Assembly: GCA_002428805.1 (NCBI GenBank)
Contig: DIXX01000046.1
Span: 1 to 10,339, forward strand
Source of the DNA: Cetobacterium sp. UBA6069
GTDB lineage: Bacteria > Fusobacteriota > Fusobacteriia > Fusobacteriales > Fusobacteriaceae
Length of the DNA: 10,339 nucleotides
Direction of reading: 5' to 3'
Shown here: in pieces, positions 1-6,842 of the stretch
How positions within the stretch are numbered: the first letter of the stretch is position 1
How the letters are laid out: every line of letters starts with the position of its first letter
Position numbers and translations under genes: made by a program
Notes under the pieces: model-generated
Told to the model about the DNA's origin: nothing
Databases searched by the model: none
Seen by the model: the letters and a program-made list of their open reading frames with translations, nothing else

Positions 1-206
1 ATTTTAGGTTTATTTCCCTTAATAATTTCTTTTATTTGGAATCCTAAAAGAAGAAGATCTCCAAGTAGGAAAATTAAAAATGTTTTACTATCAGGGCTAT
101 CAAATCCCATCACAGAAAACTGAAATATTATAAATGCAATCATTATTATATTGGCAAAAAAAAGAGTTCTTTTTCTTTTGTTTTGCATAAAACTATTATT
201 TTTCAT
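1..206 (-). CDS. Small membrane protein of unknown function, N-terminal part (runs off the left edge)
   Basis: An open frame starts at the ATG at 204-206 and runs off the window after 68 codons with no stop, so the C-terminus is not seen. The start is supported by an AAGGATG ribosome binding site seven bases upstream and a near-consensus promoter behind it. The N-terminus is basic (KRKR at residues 10-13). Two hydrophobic segments follow, at about residues 15-34 and 43-58, joined by a short loop with SPDS, and then a charged stretch (KEIIKGNK). This suggests two membrane helices with the N-terminus and the tail after helix 2 in the cytoplasm. I do not recognise a family, and no function should be assigned. 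The gene is divergent from the L,D-transpeptidase-like gene. Confidence 0.72.
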   Translation of the reverse strand, partial: MKNNSFMQNKRKRTLFFANIIMIAFIIFQFSVMGFDSPDSKTFLIFLLGDLLLLGFQIKEIIKGNKPK

Positions 207-257
207 AGAACCATCCTTAAAATGTTTTGTGTGCTTTTTAATTTATCTTTTGTTCAG

Positions 258-286
258 ATTATAAAATTTTTGTCATAAAAAGTCAA
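258..286 (-). promoter_or_regulatory. Promoter for the left-edge membrane protein gene
   Basis: Read on minus, TTGACT (281-286) lies 17 bases before TATAAT (258-263). That is 5/6 and 6/6 matches to the sigma-70 consensus with ideal spacing. Transcription would begin near 251, giving a leader of about 45 bases before the ATG at 206. Confidence 0.7.
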
Positions 287-348
287 ATTTTATTCGTAGG
301 TATTATTAATTACTCAATTAGTAACAGATAAGATTTAACAAAAAAATC

Positions 349-377
349 TTTACTAATAATAGATACTCATATATAAT
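349..377 (+). promoter_or_regulatory. Promoter for the L,D-transpeptidase-like gene
   Basis: TTTACT (349-354, 4/6 match) is followed after 17 bases by a perfect TATAAT (372-377). The expected start near 384 gives a leader of about 26 bases that holds the AAGGAG ribosome binding site (399-404) before the ATG at 410. The left arm of a perfect 10-bp inverted repeat lies in the -35/-10 spacer. Confidence 0.65.
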
Positions 378-411
378 TTAAGATGATAAAAAAATATTAA
401 GGAGTATCTAT
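359..411. repeat. Perfect 10-bp inverted repeat around promoter and start codon
   Basis: ATAGATACTC (359-368) is the exact reverse complement of GAGTATCTAT (402-411). The arms are separated by 33 bases. The left arm lies between the -35 and -10 boxes; the right arm covers part of the Shine-Dalgarno sequence and the first two bases of the start codon. With the predicted start site the left arm would not be transcribed, so a DNA-level operator or looping pair is likelier than an RNA hairpin. It could also be chance in AT-rich DNA. Confidence 0.5.
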
Positions 412-1138
412 GGTAAAGAATGTTATATTTATTTTACTGACTTTAGCTAGTTCTACAATGGCTTCAATGGGGAGTTATTCAATTAATGAAAAATTAAATT
501 TAGATTCAGCTCTTTCGATAGATAATATTAAGGTAAAAAATGGGAATAGTTTTCAGTTTTCACCAAATAACTCAATAGAGAATCTATATAATGAATTAAA
601 TTTAAGAAACAAAATAGAGTTTACAACTTTTTCAAATGCTGTTTCAGGTATGAAAAAAATAAAAGGTGTAAAAGAGGATATTATAACAATAGTTGATTTT
701 ACAAAACCTTCAGTTAAAGAGAGATTTTTTGTAATTGATTTAAAAAATAAAAAGACGCTGTTTTCCACATATGTTATGCATGGGAAAAATAGTGGTGAAA
801 GCATACCGAAGGAGTTCTCAAATGTAGTAAACTCGTTTAAAAGTTCACCAGGATTTTATAAAACAGAGAATACATATAGCGGAGAGTTTGGCTACTCTTT
901 AAGGCTAGATGGATTAGAGAAGGGAATAAATGATAAAGCTAAAGAAAGAGCCATAGTAGTTCATGGATCACAATATGCTAAACCAAAGCCGGGAGCTAAG
1001 AGATTAGATAGAAGTTTAGGGTGTCCAGCTATACCCAAAGAGATATCAGATAAAGTTATCAATAAGATAAAAGATGGAAGATTATTATATATACATACAA
1101 ATGAAAAGAGTTATGTTCAAAATAGTTCTTTAATATAG
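410..1138 (+). CDS. Exported murein L,D-transpeptidase catalytic-domain protein
   Basis: This is a 242-residue protein with a signal peptide (KN, then a hydrophobic run at 5-13, probable cleavage after Ala18 in TMA-SM) and no lipobox cysteine, so it should be released into the periplasm. The C-terminal half carries the hallmarks of the YkuD-like L,D-transpeptidase catalytic-domain family: MHGKNSG at 123-129, SSPGFYKT at 145-152, VVHGSQYA at 183-190 with His185, and RSLGCPAI at 201-208 with the predicted catalytic Cys205. In that fold cysteine and histidine act on peptidoglycan stem peptides, forming 3-3 cross-links or attaching or trimming side groups; the exact reaction cannot be read from sequence. 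It is a single-gene unit with its own promoter, an AAGGAG site six bases from the ATG, and a terminator just after the stop. The region at 20-90 has no motif I recognise and may be a lineage-specific N-terminal extension. Confidence 0.85.
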   Translation: MVKNVIFILLTLASSTMASMGSYSINEKLNLDSALSIDNIKVKNGNSFQFSPNNSIENLYNELNLRNKIEFTTFSNAVSGMKKIKGVKEDIITIVDFTKPSVKERFFVIDLKNKKTLFSTYVMHGKNSGESIPKEFSNVVNSFKSSPGFYKTENTYSGEFGYSLRLDGLEKGINDKAKERAIVVHGSQYAKPKPGAKRLDRSLGCPAIPKEISDKVINKIKDGRLLYIHTNEKSYVQNSSLI

Positions 1139-1149
1139 TACTAAATTAA

Positions 1150-1190
1150 AAAAAGCTGGCAAAGAATTATATTTTCTTTGTCAGCTTTTT
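1150..1190. terminator. Bidirectional intrinsic terminator
   Basis: AAAAAGCTGGCAAAGAA (1150-1166) pairs with TTCTTTGTCAGCTTTTT (1174-1190): 17 pairs with one G-T wobble and a 7-base loop. A T-run ends the right arm on plus, and the A-run at 1148-1154 serves as a T-run on minus. It closes the transpeptidase gene from the left and ywbE from the right. On the minus transcript the wobble becomes an A-C mismatch, so that direction is slightly weaker. Confidence 0.85.
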
Positions 1191-1207
1191 ACTTTATAAA
1201 AATTACT

Positions 1208-1399
1208 TTAAATAATCTCTTGAACTCTTCCAACAGTTCCGTCAATTAATCTCACTTTTATTCCATGAGGGTGGTTAGCAGAGTTTGTTAAAATATCTTT
1301 AACAACTCCCTCTGTTAGCTTACCTGTTCTTTGGTCCTCTTTTTTAACTATTTTAACAGTGATACCAGCTTTTATATCTTTTCTATTTTTTCCGTTCAT
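1208..1399 (-). CDS. ywbE: YwbE family protein (DUF2196)
   Basis: This is a 63-residue basic protein that matches the YwbE family along its full length. The recognised block runs from DQRTGKLTEGVVKDILTNSA through NHPHGIKVRLIDGTVGRVQEI. It is thought to be a small beta-barrel of the kind seen in translation or RNA-associated proteins, but the family has no established function, so only family membership is claimed. It is probably cytoplasmic, with no signal peptide or membrane segment. The ATG at 1397-1399 is preceded by AGGAG at a spacing of five. It lies 69 bases downstream of the tolC-like stop in the same direction. I see no terminator in that gap, but it has its own extended -10 promoter, so it may be transcribed both alone and by readthrough from the efflux operon. 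Confidence 0.88.
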   Translation of the reverse strand: MNGKNRKDIKAGITVKIVKKEDQRTGKLTEGVVKDILTNSANHPHGIKVRLIDGTVGRVQEII

Positions 1400-1423
1400 G
1401 AGTTCTCCTAATGTTTTTCTATA

Positions 1424-1432
1424 ATTATAACA
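1424..1432 (-). promoter_or_regulatory. ywbE: Extended -10 promoter for ywbE, inside a 7-bp dyad
   Basis: On minus the sequence reads TGT-TATAAT (1432-1424), an extended -10 element with TG one base upstream of a perfect -10. No good -35 box is present 16-18 bases upstream (best TTCTAA, 3/6), as expected for extended -10 promoters. The element overlaps the right arm of an inverted repeat TAATGTT (1409-1415) / AACATTA (1429-1435), which may be an operator or chance. Confidence 0.5.
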
Positions 1433-1468
1433 TTAATTTTACTTTTTTAGAAATTGTTTATATATGTA

Positions 1469-2716
1469 TTAGATTAAAAGAGAACGATATTTTTCTAGAG
1501 CATTATATTGAATTAATCTAATGTTTTCATATTTTACTTTTGAATCAGTAAATGACTCTTGAGACTTTAAAAAATCTAAGATAGAAATCATACCTTTTTG
1601 AAATTTTAAACTATCTTTTTTATAATTCTCATCAGCTTGTTCGAATGCTTTTAAGTATGCAACTTCAAGTTTATTTAATCTGGTTAGCTCTAAATAAGCT
1701 TTTCTTAAATTTATTTCAATCTTGTTGTGAGTAATTTTCTCTTGAGACTTCAAGTTTTCAATATTTAATTTGCTAGCTTCATAGTTGTCGTAATCTTTTC
1801 CAAATTGGAAGATATTCCAGTTCACAAGAACTCCCCCACCCCAAGAATTTTCTGTTCTGTGGTTTTCAGTGACATATTCCTTTCCGATAAAGCCTTTGAC
1901 TTGAGGTAACATTTCAGCTTTTGCAATCATTTTATCGACGTTAGCTTCTTGAATGTGAAGTTTAGCAAAATTAGCAACTATTCCGTCGTTGAGTGCTCTA
2001 TTTAAATCATTGTTATAGTCGATTGAGTTAAGAATATCTTTGTAGATGTAAAAATTTTTAATTTCAATATCTTCAGATGAAGAAAAGTTGAGTTTTTGCT
2101 TTAAAGTTAAAAGGCCAATCTCTATTTCATTTTGAATATCTAAAATAGAGGCTTCGATATCTAGAAGTTGGTATTCAACTTTTAATAAATCTACATTAGA
2201 TATCTTTCCAATTTGTTTGTTTTCTTTAGCGAAACTTAGAGCTTTATTCAATTGTATTTTAGATGAATTATAGACCTCAAGAGTATTTTTAGCTAAAATA
2301 ATACCAGTGTATATAGAGATAATTTCAAGTCTTGTATCTCTTGTTTGTTTTAAAAGAGCTAAAGAATTTTTTTGTTCTTCTATTTTTGCTTTTTTAATTT
2401 TTGCAACGATAGTACCTCCTTCAAATATAGGTTGAGATATTCCAATAAAATTTACATATCCACTTTTTCTTGTTTGAATAGGAGTGTTTTCTAAGAAAGA
2501 ACCATCTGTTTTTAAATATCCACCAGTATAAAAAATATTAGGTAAGGCTGTTTTAAATGCAGAGTTTAATTCTTTTTTTGAAATGTTTAACTCTCTGCTG
2601 GATATATTATTTTCCTCTCCATTTTGTAGAGCTAACTCAATAGCTTCATCAATTGTTATAACTCTAGCAAATATAGAGAATGAAATAGCAAATATCATAA
2701 AAATTTTTAGTTTCAT
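1469..2716 (-). CDS. TolC-family outer-membrane efflux channel
   Basis: This 415-residue protein has a signal peptide (basic MKLK, hydrophobic 5-16, probable cleavage after Ala17) and the two-repeat plan of outer membrane efflux proteins, about 20-210 and 240-415. Each half starts with TIDEAIELAL-like or alanine/leucine-rich helix and contains a beta-strand signature: GISQPIFEGG at 92-101 and LVNWNIFQFG at 297-306. The second repeat ends with the typical YKKDSLKFQKGMISILDFLKSQ region (365-386). The length matches the family norm of 400-480. It should trimerise into a beta-barrel and periplasmic alpha-helical tunnel and serve as the exit duct for the pump encoded just upstream. It is the last gene of the efflux operon, 18 bases after the permease stop, with AGGAG nine bases before its ATG. 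Its presence shows that the host has an outer membrane. Confidence 0.9.
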   Translation of the reverse strand: MKLKIFMIFAISFSIFARVITIDEAIELALQNGEENNISSRELNISKKELNSAFKTALPNIFYTGGYLKTDGSFLENTPIQTRKSGYVNFIGISQPIFEGGTIVAKIKKAKIEEQKNSLALLKQTRDTRLEIISIYTGIILAKNTLEVYNSSKIQLNKALSFAKENKQIGKISNVDLLKVEYQLLDIEASILDIQNEIEIGLLTLKQKLNFSSSEDIEIKNFYIYKDILNSIDYNNDLNRALNDGIVANFAKLHIQEANVDKMIAKAEMLPQVKGFIGKEYVTENHRTENSWGGGVLVNWNIFQFGKDYDNYEASKLNIENLKSQEKITHNKIEINLRKAYLELTRLNKLEVAYLKAFEQADENYKKDSLKFQKGMISILDFLKSQESFTDSKVKYENIRLIQYNALEKYRSLLI

Positions 2717-2734
2717 AGTTCGCTTCTCCTTTTG

Positions 2735-3859
2735 TTAATCTAATGTTTTTTTGAACTTTTTAATCGAAACTATAATTATAATAATAATTATAGTCATAAG
2801 AGCAGCTATTGGATGAAGGAGTTCTCTTATTCCAACACCTTTTAATATAATACCTCTGAGTATCTCATTAAAATAAGTTAGAGGTATAAAACAACTTATG
2901 AAATAGATAATTTTAGGCATAGCTTCTCGTGGGAAAACAAAACCTGAAAGAATAACACTCGGAAGTAGATATGCTAATGATAGGTGCATAGCTTCAAGTT
3001 GAGTATTTGATACTGTAGATATAAATATACCGATAGCCAATGAGGATGTTAAAAATATGGTTCCTAATAGAATTAATAGAATCAAACTTCCTTTAATATC
3101 AATCCCAAATATAATTTTTCCAAGAATTAAAGTGATATCTAATTCAAAAAAGGCAAGGAAAACATATGGTGCAATTTTTCCAATTACAAGTTCTAAAGGA
3201 GAGATAGGGGTCATAATAAGTTGTTCTATAGTTCCTTTTTCTTTCTCTCTAACAATTGAAAAAGCAGTTAACATAATTGTTATATTTTGTAAAATTAGAC
3301 CAATAATTCCAGGGATATTAAATTTGCTACTTTCTAAAGTTGGATTATATAGAAGCAGATTATAAGGTTTTATGATTGAACCTTTATTTTCAGAGCTGGC
3401 ATTGTTTGAGGATATTAGTTGAGAATAATGATTAACAATCTGTGAAGAGTATGATGTAGCGGTTTTAGCTATATACGGATCTGACCCATCTATTAAAAAT
3501 TGAACATCTGTAGTTTCTCCTTTACGTAAGTTTTTAGTAAAATAGTCTGGGATAATAACGCCTATTTTTGTTCGACCATAATCAAGACTTTTCTCAACCG
3601 CATCTGGAGTATCAACATATTCATAAACCTTTAAATAAGTTGAGTTGTTCAGCTTATTTATAAGTTCCCTACTTTCAACAGTTTTACTTCCATCATAAAC
3701 AGAGAGTTTTAAATTGTCAACATCAGAGCTTACAGCAAAACCAAATAGAAGTAAAAGAAAAATTGGTAAAATCAAAGCTATGACTAAACTTGCTTGGTCT
3801 CTTTTTATATGAATAATTTCTTTTTTAGCAATGGTTAAAATACAGTTTATATTAATCAT
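2735..3859 (-). CDS. ABC-2 type transporter permease (YbhS/YbhR-like)
   Basis: This 374-residue integral membrane protein has the full ABC-2 exporter layout. A cytoplasmic N-terminal segment (AKKEIIHIKRD) is followed by membrane helix 1 at about 24-43, a large extracytoplasmic domain at about 45-180, and five more helices near 183-203, 230-250, 257-280, 292-310 and 348-366. Diagnostic motifs are VREKEKGTIEQLIMTPIS (203-220), the coupling region that meets the ATPase, and FIPLTYFNEILRGI (324-337). There is only one permease gene, whereas E. coli YbhF-YbhS-YbhR has two, so the transmembrane part is predicted to be a homodimer. The start lies 2 bases after the ATPase stop; its GGAGGA ribosome binding site lies within the last codons of the ATPase gene, suggesting tight translational coupling. 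The substrate is not determined; relatives export drugs, cations or other small amphiphiles. Confidence 0.9.
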   Translation of the reverse strand: MININCILTIAKKEIIHIKRDQASLVIALILPIFLLLLFGFAVSSDVDNLKLSVYDGSKTVESRELINKLNNSTYLKVYEYVDTPDAVEKSLDYGRTKIGVIIPDYFTKNLRKGETTDVQFLIDGSDPYIAKTATSYSSQIVNHYSQLISSNNASSENKGSIIKPYNLLLYNPTLESSKFNIPGIIGLILQNITIMLTAFSIVREKEKGTIEQLIMTPISPLELVIGKIAPYVFLAFFELDITLILGKIIFGIDIKGSLILLILLGTIFLTSSLAIGIFISTVSNTQLEAMHLSLAYLLPSVILSGFVFPREAMPKIIYFISCFIPLTYFNEILRGIILKGVGIRELLHPIAALMTIIIIIIIVSIKKFKKTLD

Positions 3860-3861
3860 TT

Positions 3862-4674
3862 TTATTCCTCCGTTTTATGATCCTCATATTTTAGTTGATC
3901 GAAAGATGAGATGACCTCTTTATGAGAAAGTTCTTTAACATAGATGATAAAGATATCTTCAAGATTATTCGTATTATATTTTTTATATAGATTTTTAGGA
4001 GTGTCAATAACGACTAGTTTTCCTTCAAAAATAAATCCAATAATATCACAAACAGAGGCTTCATCCATATAATGAGTTGTAGCTAAAACAGTCATATCTC
4101 CGTCTTTAATAAGATCTTTAATTGTAGTCCAGAACTCCCTTCTTGCAACAGGATCTACTCCAGCTGTAGGTTCATCAAGGATAAGAAGTTCGGGCTTATG
4201 AATAATAGCGCATCCCAAAGCCAATCTTTGCTTCCATCCTCCAGAAAGATTTTTTGATAAAACATCTCTTTTTTGATTTAGATTTAGCATTTTTATAACT
4301 TCTTCGATTCTTTCATTTAGACGTTCTTTTGGGATAGAGTAAATTTCTCCATAAAAAACCAGATTCTCTTCAATAGTTAAATCTTCGTAAAGACTAAATT
4401 TTTGTGACATATATCCAATTTTTGATTTTATTTTTTCAGGATTGTTTTTTAAATCATAACCCAAAACTTTACCATCTCCAGATGTAGGAGTTAGTACGCC
4501 ACAAATCATTCTTATGGTTGTAGATTTTCCACTTCCGTTAGGTCCAAGAAATCCAAAAATAACTCCTTTAGGAATATTAAAGCTTAAAGAGTCAACAGCT
4601 GTGTACTTTTCAAATTTTTTGGTTAAATTTTTAATTTCAATTGCATATTCGATTTTCAAAGTTTCACTACTCAT
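3862..4674 (-). CDS. ABC transporter ATP-binding protein of the efflux operon
   Basis: This is a 270-residue single nucleotide-binding domain with every expected motif: Walker A GPNGSGKST at 44-52, Q-loop YMSQKFSLYEDLT around Gln91, signature LSGGWKQR at 143-150, Walker B LLILDEPTAGVDP at 163-175 with Glu168, and H-loop ATTHYMDEA with His201. The signature reads LSGGW instead of the more common LSGGQ, a variant normal for ABC-2 drug exporters of the YbhF/CcmA type. It should dimerise at the inner face of the membrane and drive the permease. The E. coli YbhF homologue carries two such domains; here there is one, consistent with a homodimeric exporter. Its ATG overlaps the membrane fusion protein stop (ATGA, 4671-4674), and only a weak AGGG precedes it, so translation probably depends on coupling. 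Confidence 0.93.
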   Translation of the reverse strand: MSSETLKIEYAIEIKNLTKKFEKYTAVDSLSFNIPKGVIFGFLGPNGSGKSTTIRMICGVLTPTSGDGKVLGYDLKNNPEKIKSKIGYMSQKFSLYEDLTIEENLVFYGEIYSIPKERLNERIEEVIKMLNLNQKRDVLSKNLSGGWKQRLALGCAIIHKPELLILDEPTAGVDPVARREFWTTIKDLIKDGDMTVLATTHYMDEASVCDIIGFIFEGKLVVIDTPKNLYKKYNTNNLEDIFIIYVKELSHKEVISSFDQLKYEDHKTEE

Positions 4675-5801
4675 AGCCCTAAATCAACTCCTACAAGCAT
4701 ACCACTTTTTAATTTATCATCGTTGTTTAAAAGTTTAATTTTTAGTTCATAAACTAATTTTAGACGATCTTTTTTTGTAACTATATTCATAGGTGTAAAC
4801 TCTGAATCAGATGAGATATAAACAATTTCTCCCTCATATTCTTTATCTATAAAATCGCTATTTAACTTAACTTTTTGTCCTAGTTTTACAGATGGAAGAA
4901 ATTTTTCAGGAACATATATTTTAGTCCAGATATTACTATTATCAAGCATGGTAATAGCAGGGATTCCAGGTCTAATAACTTCACCTATTTTTAAATTGAC
5001 AGTTTCTACAATACCATCAATGGGTGCTATAAGAGTACTTTTTTCAGCATATACTTTAGTTAATTCTAATCCTTTTTTAGAAGAGGCTATTTTTAATTTA
5101 TCAGCTTCAATATCCCTTTGAGAAAAGCCGTTAATCATGTATCTAAGATTATCTTCAGCAGAATTTTTTTGAGCATTAAGAGCAATTAAGTTTTGCTTAC
5201 CATTTTCTAAATTATTTTGAGCAGTAGTAAATTGATTTTGTGCACTTTCAAAGTTTAATTTTGCGATATCAAATTCATACTGACTTTCAAATTTTTTCTC
5301 AAATAAATCTTTAATATCGAAATAGATCTTTTTTTTATTTTCTAGATTAGAAATAGCGAATTTGTAATTACTTGTAAGTGTAATTAGATTTTGTTTTCCT
5401 TGAATAACGAGACTCTCTAATTGCTTAACAATCTCTTTTTGTGATGATATTTGTTCTTCTCGAGTACCATCTATTGTTTTTTGAAGTTGATTTTCAGAAG
5501 ACTTTATAGAAAGTTCGCTACTTTCAATTTTTAATTTATTTTCTTCGTTATTTATAGAGATCAATAGTTGTCCTTTTTTTACGTAATCTCCATCTTTAAT
5601 GTATACTGTTTCAATTTTGCCGAGTAATTCTGAAGATATACTTAGCGTATCTATTTCTAAAACACCAAAGTATATTTTATCCTCTTTTTTACTGATAATA
5701 TGATCAGTTATAAAGTAGAAAATGAGAGCTAGTATTCCAATTCCAAATAGATATTTTCCATCTATTTTTTTAAAGTTCTCTAAAAATTTAATTTCTTTCA
5801 T
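4671..5801 (-). CDS. HlyD/YbhG-type periplasmic membrane fusion protein
   Basis: This 376-residue adaptor links the inner-membrane exporter to the TolC-like channel. One N-terminal membrane anchor at about 17-32 is followed by the first half of the lipoyl domain (ISSELLGKIETVYIKDGDYV, 55-74), a long glutamine- and lysine-rich coiled-coil hairpin (about 85-255), the second lipoyl half APIDGIVETVNLKIGE (259-274), and a beta-barrel domain. The motif FTPMNIVTKKDRLKLVYELK (335-354) is characteristic of the YbhG/EmrA-like branch. I chose the ATG at 5799-5801. The in-frame GTG three bases upstream sits too close to the AGGTGG site (5806-5811), leaving one base. It is the first gene of the efflux operon and overlaps the ATPase start by four bases. 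The helical hairpin of about 170 residues is long enough to span the periplasm and dock on the channel. Confidence 0.9.
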   Translation of the reverse strand: MKEIKFLENFKKIDGKYLFGIGILALIFYFITDHIISKKEDKIYFGVLEIDTLSISSELLGKIETVYIKDGDYVKKGQLLISINNEENKLKIESSELSIKSSENQLQKTIDGTREEQISSQKEIVKQLESLVIQGKQNLITLTSNYKFAISNLENKKKIYFDIKDLFEKKFESQYEFDIAKLNFESAQNQFTTAQNNLENGKQNLIALNAQKNSAEDNLRYMINGFSQRDIEADKLKIASSKKGLELTKVYAEKSTLIAPIDGIVETVNLKIGEVIRPGIPAITMLDNSNIWTKIYVPEKFLPSVKLGQKVKLNSDFIDKEYEGEIVYISSDSEFTPMNIVTKKDRLKLVYELKIKLLNNDDKLKSGMLVGVDLGL

Positions 5802-5837
5802 CACTCCACCTCATGTTTTTTATTGTTTAAAATATTT

Positions 5838-5853
5838 GTTATTTTATAATAAC
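5838..5853 (-). promoter_or_regulatory. Possible promoter/operator of the efflux operon
   Basis: A 6-4-6 inverted repeat, GTTATT (5838-5843) / AATAAC (5848-5853), contains -10-like hexamers on minus (TATTAT or TATAAA). It sits about 40 bases before the membrane fusion protein start. No convincing -35 box is found upstream at usual spacing, which would fit an activator-dependent or weak promoter. A second minus-strand TATAAT at 5949-5954 also lacks a good -35. The dyad could be the operator of a TetR- or MarR-like regulator, but no such gene is in the window. Confidence 0.25.
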
Positions 5854-5964
5854 TTTTTACCTTGTTCTATTCATTTTTCCTGTTTTAAAATAAAGAAATA
5901 CATTTTTTAAATGAGATAAAAAATTAGGATTTCATCATTTTTTTATTAATTATAAGATAGTAAT

Positions 5965-5994
5965 TTGAGAATGAAGGAATTGTTTTTTTATAGA
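5965..5994 (+). promoter_or_regulatory. Candidate promoter of the DJ-1/PfpI gene
   Basis: TTGAGA (5965-5970, 5/6) is followed after 18 bases by TATAGA (5989-5994, 4/6). A competing -10-like TATATT lies at 5996-6001 without a matching -35. Transcription would begin near 6001, giving a leader of about 42 bases that includes the consensus AGGAGG (6031-6036). Confidence 0.4.
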
Positions 5995-6042
5995 GTATAT
6001 TTAGATATGCCGTAAAATTTTTTAGTTTTTAGGAGGTACCTT

Positions 6043-6729
6043 ATGAAAAAAATATTATTTGTAGTTACATCACATGAAGATTTAGGAAATACTGGGAGAA
6101 AAACAGGACTGTGGCTTTCTGAGCTTGCAGAACCTTATTTTACTTTTAAAAATAGAGGAATAGAGATAACTATAGCTTCATTAAAAGGAGGAAAAGTTCC
6201 AGTGGATGCTAATAGCTGTGCGGAATCTCATACTAATCCACTTGTAAAAATTTTCTTAGAAGATGATATGCATTTATTAGAAAATACAGTGAGTTTAGAT
6301 AAAGTTGATTATCACCAATACGATGCCATTTTCTATCCTGGAGGGCACGGGCCTATGTGGGATTTGTCAGAAAGTAAAGAAAATGGAAAGTTATTGTCAG
6401 ATTTCTTTAATGATGGAAAAATAGTTGGAGCGGTGTGTCATGGAACGGCAGCTCTTTTAAAAGGAATGAATCATAGAACAGGTGAAGCGTTGATTAAAAA
6501 TAAAAATATTACTGGCTTTTCAAACTCAGAAGAGATAGCAGTCGGTCTTCAAGATGTTGTTCCATTTCTTCTAGAAGATAAAATCAAAGAGATAGGAGCA
6601 AAGTATTGGAAAACAGAGGATAACTTTAAACCTTATGTTGTAATTGATGGCTCTATTTTTACAGGACAAAATCCAGCCTCAGGGATTCCACTTGCTGAAA
6701 AAATAATAGAGGAACTATACTCTAAATAA
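6043..6729 (+). CDS. DJ-1/PfpI family protein, Hsp31-like (type 1 glutamine amidotransferase-like domain)
   Basis: This 228-residue cytoplasmic protein covers the whole DJ-1/PfpI domain. The nucleophile elbow is GAVCHGTAALL (129-139) with Cys132 followed by His133. The partner acid is in TGLWLSELAEPY (21-32), with Glu27 at the expected place. FYPGGHGPMWDL (97-108) supplies the glycine-rich oxyanion loop. The TGLW..E..PY and PGGHGxMWDL signatures place it in the Hsp31-like branch, whose characterised members detoxify methylglyoxal without a cofactor (glyoxalase III) or act as stress chaperones or protein deglycases; which activity applies is not visible. A consensus AGGAGG lies six bases before the ATG. 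It is a single-gene unit, divergent from the efflux operon across 241 bases and ended by a strong hairpin. Shared stress induction with the pump is an inference. Confidence 0.88.
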   Translation: MKKILFVVTSHEDLGNTGRKTGLWLSELAEPYFTFKNRGIEITIASLKGGKVPVDANSCAESHTNPLVKIFLEDDMHLLENTVSLDKVDYHQYDAIFYPGGHGPMWDLSESKENGKLLSDFFNDGKIVGAVCHGTAALLKGMNHRTGEALIKNKNITGFSNSEEIAVGLQDVVPFLLEDKIKEIGAKYWKTEDNFKPYVVIDGSIFTGQNPASGIPLAEKIIEELYSK

Positions 6730-6771
6730 TAGAAAAATATATTCTTTTAATTTAAAAACTTTAAAATTATA

Positions 6772-6815
6772 AAATTAGGGCGCTGTCAAAAAATAGCGCC
6801 CTAATTTGTTATTTT
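6772..6815. terminator. Strong bidirectional intrinsic terminator
   Basis: AAATTAGGGCGCT (6772-6784) pairs perfectly with AGCGCCCTAATTT (6795-6807): 13 pairs with a GC-rich core and a 10-base loop. T-rich sequence follows on both sides (TTTGTTATTTTTA on plus, the A-rich 6750-6774 on minus). It ends both the convergent DJ-1/PfpI gene and the M20 gene, and its GC-rich core stands out in this AT-rich region. Confidence 0.9.
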
Positions 6816-6842
6816 TACTTTCTATGCTCTGTCAATTTCTCC

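Noticed and set aside
553..804. 83-residue minus-strand open frame inside the transpeptidase gene
   Set aside because: It lies fully antisense to a gene with clear catalytic motifs, has no ribosome binding site of note, and its translation resembles no family.
1400..1468. Terminator after the tolC-like gene
   Set aside because: I found no GC-containing hairpin with a following T-run in this gap, only the weak TAATGTT/AACATTA dyad, so readthrough into ywbE cannot be excluded.
3057..3365. 102-residue plus-strand open frame inside the permease gene
   Set aside because: It is antisense to a well-supported ABC-2 permease. Its hydrophobic look comes from the complementary reading of membrane-helix codons.
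5722..5910. 62-residue plus-strand open frame spanning the start of the membrane fusion protein gene
   Set aside because: It overlaps the membrane fusion protein coding start and its leader, has no convincing ribosome binding site, and gives a low-complexity translation.
5949..5954. Minus-strand TATAAT as the efflux operon promoter
   Set aside because: No acceptable -35 box lies 16-18 bases upstream, and it would imply a leader of about 140 bases without visible structure. It was kept only as an alternative.
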